A DNA stretch of 64,000 nucleotides from JAGRAX01 sp041391365 (GTDB taxonomy: Bacteria; Bdellovibrionota_G; JALEGL01; JAGRMV01), in contig JAWKOC010000001.1 in assembly GCA_041391365.1 (NCBI GenBank), positions 434,001-498,000 on the forward strand, written 5' to 3'. Shown here piece after piece: positions 8,985-17,704 of the stretch (the first letter of the stretch is position 1; each line of letters starts with the position of its first letter). Under the pieces are notes generated by a model. It was not told where the DNA came from. It was given only the letters and a program-made list of their open reading frames with translations, and ran no database searches. The position numbers and the translations under genes are program-made.

Positions 8985-8990
8985 TAGGAT
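8985..8990 (+). promoter_or_regulatory. Candidate -10 element of the YeeE operon
   Basis: TAGGAT begins exactly 39 bases after the start of the 8946 palindrome. With transcription starting about 7 bases downstream, the operator centre falls near -41.5, the class II activator position for Crp/Fnr proteins. No -35 hexamer is needed in that geometry. Prediction only. Confidence 0.5.
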
Positions 8991-9016
8991 TGATTTCATA
9001 TTAAAAAACAGGAGAA

Positions 9017-9443
9017 ATGATGCCATTCAACACACAAGAGATCGTTCTAGCCCTGATTGGTGGAGTATCGATTGGAATTTCCGTAACGTTGATGTTGCTT
9101 TTTATGGAAGAGTGACAGGGATCAGTGGAATCCTCTATGGATTTTGAGGAGGGTTCAGCGGGACTGGATATGGAGGGCCATGTTTCTTTTAGGACTTTTG
9201 GCCGGTGGACTAATGTTACGTTTGTTTTATCCTGCGAGTTTGGAAAATACACTTGGCTACTCATGGGTCCGAGTTGCAATAGCAGGGCTTTTGGTTGGAT
9301 ATGGAACGGTACTAGGCAATGGGTGTACCAGCGGTCATGGGGTTTGTGGAATCAGTCGCTTTTCTCTTCGCTCTATTTTTGCAACTTTGACGTTTATGGT
9401 GTTCGGGATGATGGCTGTATGGCTTGGCAAATTTTGGGGATAA
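9017..9443 (+). CDS. YeeE/YedE family sulfur transport protein, first half; two frame breaks
   Basis: ATG 9017 follows CAGGAGAA and opens a membrane segment ending LMLLF. Continuity then requires one extra T in the T-run at 9099-9103 (to read YGRVTGISGILYGF). A second T is needed near 9142-9144 to enter the frame that ends at 9443 (RAMFLLGLLAGG, VGYGTVLGNGCTSGHGVCG). With these corrections it is a normal YeeE/YedE (PmpA-type) membrane protein of about 140 residues. The conserved GNGCTSGHGVCG carries the Cys used for thiosulfate or sulfur passage in this family. Both breaks are next to T runs, so sequencing error is likely. Confidence 0.75.
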
Positions 9444-9451
9444 GGAGAAGA

Positions 9452-9882
9452 ATGTAGATCAAAACTACTTTCGTTTGTCGTAGGACTTGTTTTTGCGTTG
9501 GGTCTTGGAATTTCCGGATGACACAGCCTCAAAAAGTGGTTGGATTTTTAGATGTGTTTGGATCATGGAACATCGCTTTGATGTTTGTGATGGTTGGAGC
9601 GATTGCAGTGCATGCGGCATTGTATCCATGGATTACAAAAGAAAATCACCCATTTTAGAGGATCAGTTTCACACATTCCTACCAAAACAGAATTGCATCC
9701 AACATTGTTTTTGGGGGCTGCTTTGTTTGGTATCGGATGGGGATTGGGTGGTTTTGTCCCGGGCCTGGCATTGTGAGCCACTCTCAGGAAATGTAGAAAG
9801 TGTGGTGTTTGTGATTGCTATGATGGCTGGAATGGGTTTGTTTCACATAAGTAAGCCCATCATTGATAAAAATTTTCCTTAA
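9452..9882 (+). CDS. YeeE/YedE (DUF6691-type) sulfur transport protein, second half; several frame breaks
   Basis: GGAGAAG precedes ATG 9452. Reading across frames recovers KLLSFVVGLVFALGLGISG, then VGFLDVFGSWNIALMFVMVG, then LHPTLFLGAALFGIGWGLGG and ESVVFVIAMMAGMGLF, ending at TAA 9880-9882. These are the standard blocks of the second protein of YeeE/PmpB-like pairs. At least two single-base shifts are needed (for example near 9520, where GISG should continue MTQP). It probably works with the preceding protein as a two-part membrane channel for thiosulfate or other sulfur species. It is either a recent pseudogene or, more likely, affected by consensus errors. Confidence 0.7.
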
Positions 9883-9894
9883 GAGGAATTTACC

Positions 9895-10691
9895 ATGACT
9901 GTTTTGGGATACCTATGCATGCTTTTGGTTGGAGTTTCTCTTGGGATGTTGGGAGGAGGTGGGTCCATTTTGACGGTCCCCATTCTTACATATCTTTTTG
10001 GACTGGATGCTGTTCATGCAACCGCATATTCACTTTTCATTGTTGGACTTTCTGCTGCGGTTGGTGCGGTGGGAAAAATGAAACAAGGAAATGTAAAACC
10101 TAAAGTTGGTGCTTTGCTTGCTATTCCAGGATTTTTGGGCGTGTTTTTATCCCGAGCTTTTTTGATTCCTTTGCTTCCGACTCATGTTTTTGCATTGAAT
10201 GATTTTGTTTTGACCAAAGATATGTTCATCATGATGATTTTTGCCATCATGATGTTGGCTGCATCCTATTCAATGATTCGGGGAAGAAGAAATACAAGTT
10301 CCCGTGACTCCACTGCTAAACCAATGCACCATGGAAAAATCATTTTTGGTGGTTTTTTGATCGGGGTGTTGACAGGATTTGTTGGCGCAGGAGGATTCAT
10401 GATCATTCCTGCTTTTTGATTGGCTTTGCAGGGGTGTCTATGAGTTGTGCTGTTGGAACTTCACTCATGATCATTGCGGTGAACTCTCTTTTTGGTTTTA
10501 CAGGAGAGTTGGTATCGGGTGAGTCCGTTGCATGGATTTTTCTTAGCTCTCTGGCAGGCATTGCTGCAATTGGCATCGCCATAGGAACCTATATGGCAAA
10601 ATTCGTCTCAGAAAGGGTCCTCAAAAAAAGCTTTGGTTTTTTTGTTTTGGCTATGGGGCTTGTGATTTTGGTAGAACAACTTTCAAAGTGA
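9895..10691 (+). CDS. TauE/SafE sulfite exporter family permease; one frame break
   Basis: ATG 9895 follows AAGAGGAA. The first 174 codons (LGMLGGGGSILTVPIL, then a hydrophilic loop, then GFLIGVLTGFVGAGGFMIIPA) and a second frame from about 10416 (LIGFAGVSMSCAVGTSLMIIAVN) together form one TauE/SafE protein of about 265 residues with the usual internal repeat. Adding one T to the run at 10413-10417 joins them. Persulfide dioxygenase produces sulfite, and TauE/SafE members export sulfite or organosulfonates, so the gene fits the cluster's end product. The break is probably an artefact. Confidence 0.8.
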
Positions 10692-10695
10692 AATC

Positions 10696-10715
10696 ATGAT
10701 GATCTAGATCATCTT
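10696..10715. promoter_or_regulatory. FNR-like palindromic operator, copy 2
   Basis: ATGATGAT-CTAG-ATCATCTT, lying between tauE/safE and the second MBL gene. The core TGAT-N4-ATCA is identical in type to copy 1 at 8946, and its central 16 bases (10698-10713) form a perfect palindrome. Confidence 0.8.
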
Positions 10716-10734
10716 TTTTTTGATGAATTTTTGA

Positions 10735-10740
10735 TAGTGT
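10735..10740 (+). promoter_or_regulatory. Candidate -10 element of the second MBL gene
   Basis: TAGTGT begins 39 bases after the start of the 10696 palindrome, the same offset as TAGGAT at the first site. This again places the operator centre near -41.5 and gives a leader of about 18 bases before ATG 10765, with Shine-Dalgarno AAGGGAG. Prediction only. Confidence 0.5.
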
Positions 10741-10764
10741 AAAATCACTTGAAGGGAGAAAGAC

Positions 10765-11631
10765 ATGAAAATACAAGAATTTTTTGATCCAGCAACCTAT
10801 ACCTTGACTTACGTTGGCTTCGACCCGAACACCAAAGATGCAGTAGTGATTGATCCGGTGCTTGACTATGAGCCCCAAGGTTCCTCTGTTTCTTATGGTT
10901 CTGCAGCAAAGGTTCTTCACTTTTTGGACAAAGAAGGCCTACGGGTTCACTACATCATGGAAACCCATGCCCATGCCGATCACTTGACCAGTGCGCAATA
11001 TTTGAAAAAGACATTGCCTTCTGCCAAAACAGTGATTCATGAAAACATACGAATGGTTCAATCTACGTTCAAAGATGTATTTCATTTCGGTGATGATTTC
11101 GATACCCATGGAAAAGCATTTGATCTTCTGGTGAAAGATGGAGATCAGATCAATGCTGGATCTTTATCGATTGGTGTGATTCATACACCCGGCCATACTC
11201 CTGCATGTGTTTCATATTTGGTCAATGATCAGGTTGTGTTTACAGGAGATGCACTGTTTATGCCGGACTTTGGTACGGGAAGGTGTGATTTTCCAAAAGG
11301 GTGTGCAAAAGATTTGTATCACTCTGTTCATAATAAATTGTATGAACTTTCCGATCATGTGAAGGTATATGTTGGTCATGATTATCAACCTGGTGGAAGA
11401 GATCTGCAATTTTGCTCCAGCATAGGAGAAGAAAAGACTTCGAACATTCAACTTCAAGCCAAGACAACAGAGGATGAATTTGTTTCTTTTCGTACACAAA
11501 GAGACAAGACCTTGATGGCTCCAAAACTTTTGCTTGCGAGCATTCAGATCAACATTCAAAATGGACAATTTCCTCCCAAAGAGGAGAATGGGGTTTCATA
11601 CATCAAAATTCCGATTCGAGGAGAGGTATAG
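10765..11631 (+). CDS. Persulfide dioxygenase-like MBL hydrolase, long form (Blh-type)
   Basis: A 288-residue protein with THAHADHLTS (metal motif near residue 70), HTPGHTPACVSYL, FTGDALFMPDFGTGRCDFPKG and VGHDYQPGGR. The longer form with a C-terminal extension resembles Blh, the beta-lactamase-like hydrolase encoded with BigR-regulated YeeE and TauE genes in plant-associated bacteria, which oxidises persulfides to sulfite. ATG 10765 follows AAGGGAGAAAGAC. It has its own palindrome and promoter candidate upstream. Confidence 0.88.
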   Translation: MKIQEFFDPATYTLTYVGFDPNTKDAVVIDPVLDYEPQGSSVSYGSAAKVLHFLDKEGLRVHYIMETHAHADHLTSAQYLKKTLPSAKTVIHENIRMVQSTFKDVFHFGDDFDTHGKAFDLLVKDGDQINAGSLSIGVIHTPGHTPACVSYLVNDQVVFTGDALFMPDFGTGRCDFPKGCAKDLYHSVHNKLYELSDHVKVYVGHDYQPGGRDLQFCSSIGEEKTSNIQLQAKTTEDEFVSFRTQRDKTLMAPKLLLASIQINIQNGQFPPKEENGVSYIKIPIRGEV

Positions 11632-11683
11632 CCAAGGAAAAAACCGTTTTGTTGAGACCTTGCGCAATGATCAAAAATCATTC

Positions 11684-12124
11684 ATGATGCGACTCATGAA
11701 ACGACCTCTGGCCATTACATTGATCAGTGTTTTTTTGATTTTTGGGAGTCTTGCGTCCACTGTCTATGCCTGGCTGCTGTTCCATCCGGAACTTATGGAG
11801 ACCATTGGTCAGGGACTTTTGCCAAAGGTTACCCGATTTGAGCAGTCTATTGTTGTGGTTTCTATTTTGGTTGGTTTGACCGCTGGGCCTGCGATGTTGC
11901 TCGGCCATCACTGGGGGAGAATGGTGTACAGTGGATGGAGAGTGTGTGGGGTGATTCTTTCTTTTTTTAATCCTAGCTTGATGGGACCTTCGGCTCAAAA
12001 TGTACCAAGTAGCTTGGGGCTGGTGAAGGGGATTACGATTGTTGTATTGTTTTTGGAGTTGTATTATCTGTTCAATCGTCAAGCCAATGCCTATTTTCTT
12101 CCAGAAAAAAACCAGACCTTATAG
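11684..12124 (+). CDS. Small integral membrane protein of unknown function
   Basis: About 146 residues with four hydrophobic segments: one from residue about 8 (ITLISVFLIFGSLASTVYAWLL), two in the middle and one near the C-terminus (GLVKGITIVVLFLELYYLF). A longer frame from 11534 overlaps the MBL gene out of frame and is unlikely to be used. ATG 11684 directly precedes the first membrane segment. No ribosome-binding site is obvious. It follows the MBL gene by about 50 bases and may be the last gene of the sulfur unit. No family is recognised. Confidence 0.6.
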   Translation: MMRLMKRPLAITLISVFLIFGSLASTVYAWLLFHPELMETIGQGLLPKVTRFEQSIVVVSILVGLTAGPAMLLGHHWGRMVYSGWRVCGVILSFFNPSLMGPSAQNVPSSLGLVKGITIVVLFLELYYLFNRQANAYFLPEKNQTL

Positions 12125-13228
12125 CTTTTCCCACCATGGATTTTTGGGAAAAGATTCATTCCAAGTAAACCTTTGACCCAACATGGGTACAATCATGTGA
12201 ATGTTTTTCTTGTCGGCAGCGGCCTGCGCCCGTTGAATGGGCTCATTCCAAGAATGATTGGAGAGAATGAATGTCCCCCAATGGATTGGAATCATTACTG
12301 ATGCACCGAGGTCAACGTGGGCATCGATTGAATGTTCGGGGATCATGTGAATATCTTTCCAAGCAATATCTTTTCCGTAGTCACCAATTTTGACCAGAGA
12401 CAAATCAATATGACCTAATTTTTTTCCGATTTGAGAAAAATGACTTGAGTATCCTGTATCTCCACTGTGAAAAACCTTGTACGTTGGACTTTCAATCACC
12501 CACGAAGCCCACAGTGTAGAGCTATCCATGGACGTTCGACCTGAATAGTGCCGTGCGGGAGTGCAATGGATGATGAGGTCTTGAAAAGGTTGAGATTCCC
12601 ACCAGTCCATTTCGTGAATTTGATCTTGTGGAATGTTCCAGCGAAGCAAATGAGCAGCCAAACCAAGTCCAACAAAAAAATGAGTTCCTTTTTGGGAGAG
12701 AAATTGCAGAGTCTTCATGTCCATATGATCATAATGATCATGGGAAATGGTCACGGCATCGATCTGAGGTAAATCTTTCAATGCCACAGGGGGTTGATTG
12801 ATTCGCATGGGAGAAAGCAAAGAAATTGGAAAGATAACTTGTGAAAATACAGGGTCGGTTAGAACACGATAACCGCTGATTTCAATCAGTACCGTAGCAT
12901 GGCCCATCCATATGGCATGAAGTCCATCAAGGCGAGTTTCAAACGATGAAATCTGTTTTGGGAAAGCTGCAGGGGGGATGCGGTTGCCCGCATGCATGCG
13001 ATCTTCAAGATTCACCCACAAGCTGGATTCATAATGTGGAGGAGAGTTTTCAAAGTGATCTTCATGAAACGCTTTGGACGACTCCATGCGCACTTTTTGT
13101 GCTGCCGTAGGGGAGCCTCCAAATTCTGGCCACGTATGAATGATCCAATAGATCCAGCCAGCTCCTGCACAGCTTACAAGCGATAGTCCTACAATCACTC
13201 CCATAAAAATGTTTTTTTTTGACTTCAT
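12119..13228 (-). CDS. Membrane-anchored MBL-fold hydrolase, NAPE-PLD/RomA-like
   Basis: A 369-residue protein. An N-terminal hydrophobic segment (FMGVIVGLSLVSCAGAGWIYWII) acts as a signal or anchor and contains a possible lipobox Cys. The MBL domain follows: WMGHATVLIEISGYRVLTDPVF, SHDHYDHMD (metal motif near residue 165), PARHYSGR, FHSGDTGYS and IHWGTFILS. This is the pattern of N-acyl-phosphatidylethanolamine phospholipase D and RomA-like proteins, so a lipid or nucleotide-like substrate is possible. It lies 4 bases downstream of the acetyltransferase gene on the same strand. The stop overlaps the preceding plus-strand gene by 6 bases. Confidence 0.85.
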   Translation of the reverse strand: MKSKKNIFMGVIVGLSLVSCAGAGWIYWIIHTWPEFGGSPTAAQKVRMESSKAFHEDHFENSPPHYESSLWVNLEDRMHAGNRIPPAAFPKQISSFETRLDGLHAIWMGHATVLIEISGYRVLTDPVFSQVIFPISLLSPMRINQPPVALKDLPQIDAVTISHDHYDHMDMKTLQFLSQKGTHFFVGLGLAAHLLRWNIPQDQIHEMDWWESQPFQDLIIHCTPARHYSGRTSMDSSTLWASWVIESPTYKVFHSGDTGYSSHFSQIGKKLGHIDLSLVKIGDYGKDIAWKDIHMIPEHSIDAHVDLGASVMIPIHWGTFILSNHSWNEPIQRAQAAADKKNIHMIVPMLGQRFTWNESFPKNPWWEKL

Positions 13229-13232
13229 CTTT

Positions 13233-13748
13233 TTAGAAAGGTTTGTCCAATTGGAGTTGCCAAAATCCTACATCCCACCACTGGCCAAATTTGAATCCAA
13301 TTTCTTTGTAATGGGACGTTTTCACGAATCCAAAATGTTCATGCAGGGCTACACTTGCTTCATTGGGTAGAGTAATGCCACCGATGATGTTGTAGATCTT
13401 TGCCTGTTGGAGTTCTTGGATGAGCGCATGGTAAAGTTGTTTGCCCAAACCTTTTCCACACCATCGATGATCAATGTAGATTGCGGTTTCTGCAGACCAT
13501 TGGTAGGCTGTTCTGGTACGAAAAGGTCCTGCGTAGCAGTAACCTACAATTTGATCTTCAATCTCTCCCACCAACCACGGAAATTTCTCCTGGAGAATAT
13601 AAATTCTCTGCTGCATCTGCTGTGAACTGGGAGCTTCATACTCAAAAGAAATCACCGAATGATTGACATAGTAGCCATAAATCGTAGCTATCGATGAGGC
13701 GTCGTCAGAGCAGGCCTTACGAATGCAAAGTTTTTGATCCATGTACAT
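13233..13748 (-). CDS. GNAT acetyltransferase, phosphinothricin/methionine-sulfoximine type
   Basis: About 171 residues. IRKACSDDASSIATIYGYYV, the RTAYQWSAETAIYI block and YIDHRWCGKGLGKQLYHAL (acetyl-CoA loop) are characteristic of the PAT/MnaT group of GNATs, which acetylate phosphinothricin or methionine sulfoximine-like compounds. ATG 13748 is chosen because AAGGA stands 10 bases upstream. A TTG seven codons earlier would place the Shine-Dalgarno inside the gene. It is probably cotranscribed with the MBL gene that follows. Confidence 0.85.
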   Translation of the reverse strand: MYMDQKLCIRKACSDDASSIATIYGYYVNHSVISFEYEAPSSQQMQQRIYILQEKFPWLVGEIEDQIVGYCYAGPFRTRTAYQWSAETAIYIDHRWCGKGLGKQLYHALIQELQQAKIYNIIGGITLPNEASVALHEHFGFVKTSHYKEIGFKFGQWWDVGFWQLQLDKPF

Positions 13749-13864
13749 GGAGTTTGTATCCTTTTTCAAAGGTGGGGGTCAAGAAGTTGCAGCAGATATC
13801 TCTAAAAATACGACTATTCAAATGCCTGGATCTCGCATATAAACTGGCTTGAGAGATTGATTTG

Positions 13865-14572
13865 ATGTTTCCCGTGATTGAAAACGAATGTGAGCCGACA
13901 GAACCTTTGAGGTGCTTTACGTGTCTTTCCCCTAAGGCATGGTGTTACTGTCACCATATTGATTCTTTCGATCCCAATATGGTTTTTGTTGTTCTTCAGC
14001 ATCCTCTCGAAAGACGACGAAGAATAGCAACTGGGAGAATGACTTATTTGAGTTTGGAAAACGCTAACATTTTTCATGGGGTGGAATTTGATTCCAATCA
14101 CGAAATTCAGAAATGGATCGACCATGACGATTATGCGTGTTTTCTGTTGTACCCAGGAGCTCATAGCACCAATCTAAGCCTTCTTTCTGAAGAACAACGA
14201 AAAGAGACATTCCAGACTTCTCAACAAAAAATCGTAATTTTCTTAATTGATGGCACTTGGGCAACTTCCAAGAAGACACTCCGCTTGAGCCCAAACCTTG
14301 CAAAGATTCCTCGAATTACGTTTGATCCTCCTCACCCATCAAGGTTTTTGATTCGAACACAACCAAAATCCAATTTCTATTCAACCATAGAGGCTGCTCA
14401 TCAATGCATCGAGCTCTTGGGACCCAGTCAACATGTGAATGTTTCTTCGGGAGTTCATCACAAAATGCTGCAGCCTTTTCACTATATGATTCAACAGCAC
14501 CGCAATTTTTTGGCGAATCGAGAAAAAAGAGGGTTGGGCCGAACGCCAAGAAAGCTCAAACGCATGCGTTGA
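13865..14572 (+). CDS. DTW domain protein, tRNA-uridine aminocarboxypropyltransferase-like
   Basis: A 235-residue protein. An N-terminal Cys-rich part (RCFTCLSPKAWCYC) probably binds zinc. VVLQHPLERRRRIATGR and FLIDGTWATSKK contain the DxTW signature, and RTQPKSNFYSTIEA follows. DTW proteins such as E. coli TapT form acp3U in tRNA using S-adenosylmethionine. ATG 13865 follows a TTG at 13862. The C-terminal tail is very basic (KRGLGRTPRKLKRMR), consistent with RNA binding. Confidence 0.87.
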   Translation: MFPVIENECEPTEPLRCFTCLSPKAWCYCHHIDSFDPNMVFVVLQHPLERRRRIATGRMTYLSLENANIFHGVEFDSNHEIQKWIDHDDYACFLLYPGAHSTNLSLLSEEQRKETFQTSQQKIVIFLIDGTWATSKKTLRLSPNLAKIPRITFDPPHPSRFLIRTQPKSNFYSTIEAAHQCIELLGPSQHVNVSSGVHHKMLQPFHYMIQQHRNFLANREKRGLGRTPRKLKRMR

Positions 14573-14632
14573 TGTGGCAAAGAAGATTGTCTACAAGTTG
14601 CATTCAGATTTTTCTCGGCGTATACAAAACGT

Positions 14633-15010
14633 ATGATACAAAATCAAAACCAAAATGTTGCAATCTTAGGAGCCTCGGATGATCCGGAACGCTACAGTTA
14701 TAAAGCTTGTCGGAAACTAGAAGAACATGGTCATAAGGTTTATCTTGTGAACCCGAAATACGATTCCATTGAAGGAAAAAAAGTCTACCCATCGTTGGAA
14801 TCGATTGCAGATCCAATCGATACATTGACCTTATACGTGGGACCTAAGGTTTCATCCATGCATCAGCAATCCATCAAAGCGCTTCATCCCAAAAGAGTGA
14901 TTTTTAACCCAGGTGCGGAAAATGCGGAGTTGGAAGTTTTTCTTCAACAAGAAAACATCGAGACATTGCAAGCCTGTACACTTGTGTTGTTGGCGACAGA
15001 TCAATTTTAA
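14633..15010 (+). CDS. CoA-binding domain protein (YccU-like)
   Basis: A 125-residue single Rossmann-type domain: VAILGASDDPERYSYKA, HKVYLVNPKY, VYPSLESI, LTLYVGPKV and VIFNPGAEN. This matches stand-alone CoA_binding_2 proteins of about 130 residues. They bind CoA, and the physiological role is unclear. No good ribosome-binding site is seen before ATG 14633. Confidence 0.85.
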   Translation: MIQNQNQNVAILGASDDPERYSYKACRKLEEHGHKVYLVNPKYDSIEGKKVYPSLESIADPIDTLTLYVGPKVSSMHQQSIKALHPKRVIFNPGAENAELEVFLQQENIETLQACTLVLLATDQF

Positions 15011-15093
15011 TGTGAATCAGTTGTCTGTCAAAACTTGTTTTTCGATGTAAATTCGGTACATTCGAATCCATTCAACCCTAAAGGAGAAACGCA

Positions 15094-15495
15094 ATGTCAC
15101 AAACCCTTTTTTGGCTTACACTATCTTTGATCCTCACCGCTGTTCTCTGGATTCCCTACATTTTGAATGCTCTGGTGGTTCAAGGGGTTGGTGCCATGGG
15201 ATATCAGGAAGGGCTTCCAATGCTTCGTCCATGGGCTCAACGTGCAAAAAAAGCTCATTACAATGCAGTAGAAAATCTTGTCTTGCTGGCTCCTGCGACA
15301 CTTGCCTATGTACTGTTGATGGGACAGAACACAGGAGAAACCCTAATTTGCGCACTGCAGATCTATTTCTTCAGTCGATTGATTCACTACGTGAGCTATA
15401 TGGTAGCCGTTCCTTATGTTCGAACGTTGTCTTTTTCCTCGGGATGGTTTGCAACCTTGTACATCTTGATCAAAGTTTATCAGGTGGCTGCATAG
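15094..15495 (+). CDS. MAPEG family membrane protein
   Basis: A 133-residue protein with four transmembrane helices. The segment RAKKAHYNAVENLVLLAPA contains the family motif (Ala-His/Asn-Glu-Asn in helix 2). AAAGGAG lies 7 bases before ATG 15094. Family members include membrane glutathione transferases and related proteins, and the bacterial role is not known. Confidence 0.87.
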   Translation: MSQTLFWLTLSLILTAVLWIPYILNALVVQGVGAMGYQEGLPMLRPWAQRAKKAHYNAVENLVLLAPATLAYVLLMGQNTGETLICALQIYFFSRLIHYVSYMVAVPYVRTLSFSSGWFATLYILIKVYQVAA

Positions 15496-15510
15496 GAATT
15501 TTTCATTGCG

Positions 15511-16355
15511 GTGAAGGAACTGTTTTCATCGATTGCAAAGGCGTTGAAAAAAACGTTTTCGGATGACGTGCTTTTTGATGGAGCGGCGGCTTTGTCGTAT
15601 TATTTTTTGGTGGCCATATTTCCCGGTTTGTTTGTTCTCTTTTCTATGGTTTCTTATCTTCCTGTTGAAGACCTTTCTTCTCATTTGCAACAGTGGTTAG
15701 AAAGTCAGATGCCTCAAAAATCGTCGGTTCTATTTATGAATTTTTTTCATTCGGCTGCGGGACAAAGAAGAAGTGGGATGTTTACAAGTGGATTTTTTCT
15801 TGCGCTTTGGACGGCCAGCAATGGCATGTCAGCGATCATGAGGCAGCTCAATCGAATTTATAAGGTCAAAGAGAAAAGAAATGTATTGGTTCGAAAGCTG
15901 GTGTCCATTGGGCTCACGTTTGTGTTTGGAGTTTTTATGGTGACATGTGCTTCCATGACTATTTTTTGGGGTATTTTGAGCAAATTGGTTCTTTCTTATC
16001 TACATTTGGATTTGCACTCAATTCCTTGGGGAATTTATGTAGGCAATGGTGTGGCCGTAGGTTTGATGATGATGCTTACCTTTTCGTTGGTATACACGCA
16101 TGGGGTTTGTCGAAACATTCCCTATGTATTGTTTAGCCGTGGAAATATTGTCGTAGTGGTATTGTTTTTTTTGATTTCTTCTTTTTTTTCGTTCACCATC
16201 TCAAAAATTTCTAACCACAGTCTGACGTATGGAAGTTTGGCTTCGGTTGTGATTCTGCTGTTGTGGTTTTATGTTCTTGATTTCTCTTGTTGTTTGGTGC
16301 AAAGATTCATCAGTTATCTTTGGACAAAATCTTAGAAAAAATTAGTCATGAATGA
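15511..16355 (+). CDS. YihY/BrkB-like inner membrane protein; one frame break near the C-terminus
   Basis: Blocks DVLFDGAAALSYYFLVAIFPGLF, LWTASNGMSAIMRQLNRIYKV and LTYGSLASVVILLLWFYVL identify the YihY/UPF0761 family, with about six membrane segments. As given, the frame ends at 16335 with an unfamiliar tail. A shift near 16275 restores the conserved ending FLLLFGAKIHQLS and a stop at 16353-16355. The corrected gene overlaps the convergent MATE gene by 14 bases. GTG 15511 is the start, and the Shine-Dalgarno is weak. Confidence 0.82.
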
Positions 16356-17693
16356 CGCTCATGGTTTTCCATTTTCCAGTGAGAACCTTCCCAAAACACC
16401 AATGACTGTACAACAAAAACAGTGGCAAATCCCAGGCCCAGTAAATCGCTCCTTGCCGATCACTGATCAAATAAGTGGGGAGCACCATCAGCGGCCAAGG
16501 CACGATCAAGGCTGCGATGGATACAAGTACATCTCCTGCACCTTTGAGAGCAAAGAAAAGTTAAGATTCAAACTATCAAAACCTACAAAAGTGGAAACAT
16601 ACAGGAAGATAGGGGACAATCGTGCTGACTTGTTCCCAAAGGAGTATATATTTGTTCATTGTGAAACGACGATAAAGTGGAAAATTACAAAGCTGCATCC
16701 AACCATACGAGACCATAGAAGAAACTGAACTCACTCCATGCTGCTTGTTCTTGCAGTTCTGGTTTTTTCTCCCAAATGTTGGCCAACCAATACCATGACG
16801 GCCTGAGCAACTCCCAACGCCGGAAGAACCGCTAGCATCATGACGGTCACTGCAATGCTGCTGCTTGCCAACGCAGCGTCACCAGACTCGAACCTTCCAA
16901 TCAAAATCAAAAATACAGTAAATGCCATTCCTTCCAATGCCCATTGCAGTCCACTGGGAATGCCAAAACGTAAAAATCTTTTGAGCAAATTTCGGTTGGG
17001 AATCCATCCAGAAAACAACTGGTAAGCTCGATCATGTTTTCGTGTGAATACCAACGCAAGACCAAACAAAGCGCTGGCAAATCCAGCCAGGGCAGTTGCG
17101 TATCCAGCACCTTGAATACCCATCGCAGGAAATCCCCAGTGCCCTGATATCATGGCGTAGTCCAATAGGGCATTGACCACAAGACCAACCGCATTGATGG
17201 CCATCACTGTTTTGGTGTTGCCCAATCCTGTAAAAAATCCACTTGCCACAGCCACCAGTGCGGTTGGCAATGCTGAATAGGCGAGGGAGTTAAAATATAG
17301 GATTTCAAGTTCCGTGATGTTGGGGGAGTGATTCATCATGAAAAAAAGTTTTCGAGAGCAAAATATCAGACCCAAAAAAAGAATTCCCCCACCAAGACTA
17401 AGATAGATGGATTGCCAGACAGAAGGTCCAATCATGTGCTTCTCTTGCGATCCAAAATATTGGGCAACAAAAGTTGTTACGTATCCAGCTGTTTGTTGAA
17501 GCAGTGCCATGGGAACCCAAAAAACTCCCATTACAGCCATGGCCGCACCAAGAGACTCTGTGGAATGGTTGCTCAAGAAAATTCGATCGATGGTCAACTG
17601 AAGATTCCAAAAACTGTTGGCAATGATGAGTGGCCAAGCCAGTCGGAGAATATTCTTCCACTTTTCTTTGCGTGATAACATGGGTGATTTCAT
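16342..17693 (-). CDS. MATE family efflux transporter; C-terminal third frame-broken
   Basis: Residues 1-315 read cleanly (LAWPLIIANSFWNLQLTIDRIFLS, GLGNTKTVMAINAVGLVVNALLDYAMI, GVAQAVMVLVGQHLGEK). The frame then fails at about 16745. In other minus-strand frames the expected remainder is present: KPELQEQAAWSEF, FSFALKGAGDVLVSIAAL and VLPTYLISDRQGAIYWAWD, ending at a stop at 16342-16344. The full length is then about 450 residues, normal for MATE. At least two single-base shifts are needed. MATE proteins export cationic drugs or metabolites using Na+ or H+. The plus-strand frame at 16348-16728 is its shadow. Confidence 0.8.
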
Positions 17694-17704
17694 GATTTTT
17701 GTAT

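Noticed and set aside
11534..11683. Longer N-terminus for the small membrane protein
   Set aside because: It overlaps the end of the MBL gene out of frame and adds a polar stretch before the first membrane segment. ATG 11684 is more natural.
12119..12124. Overlap of the MBL gene with the preceding plus-strand gene as a sign of error
   Set aside because: It is a 6-base convergent overlap of stop regions, which is common and leaves both proteins intact.
16348..16728. 126-codon plus-strand frame as a gene
   Set aside because: The minus strand here encodes the conserved C-terminus of the MATE transporter in shifted frames, so the plus frame is its shadow.
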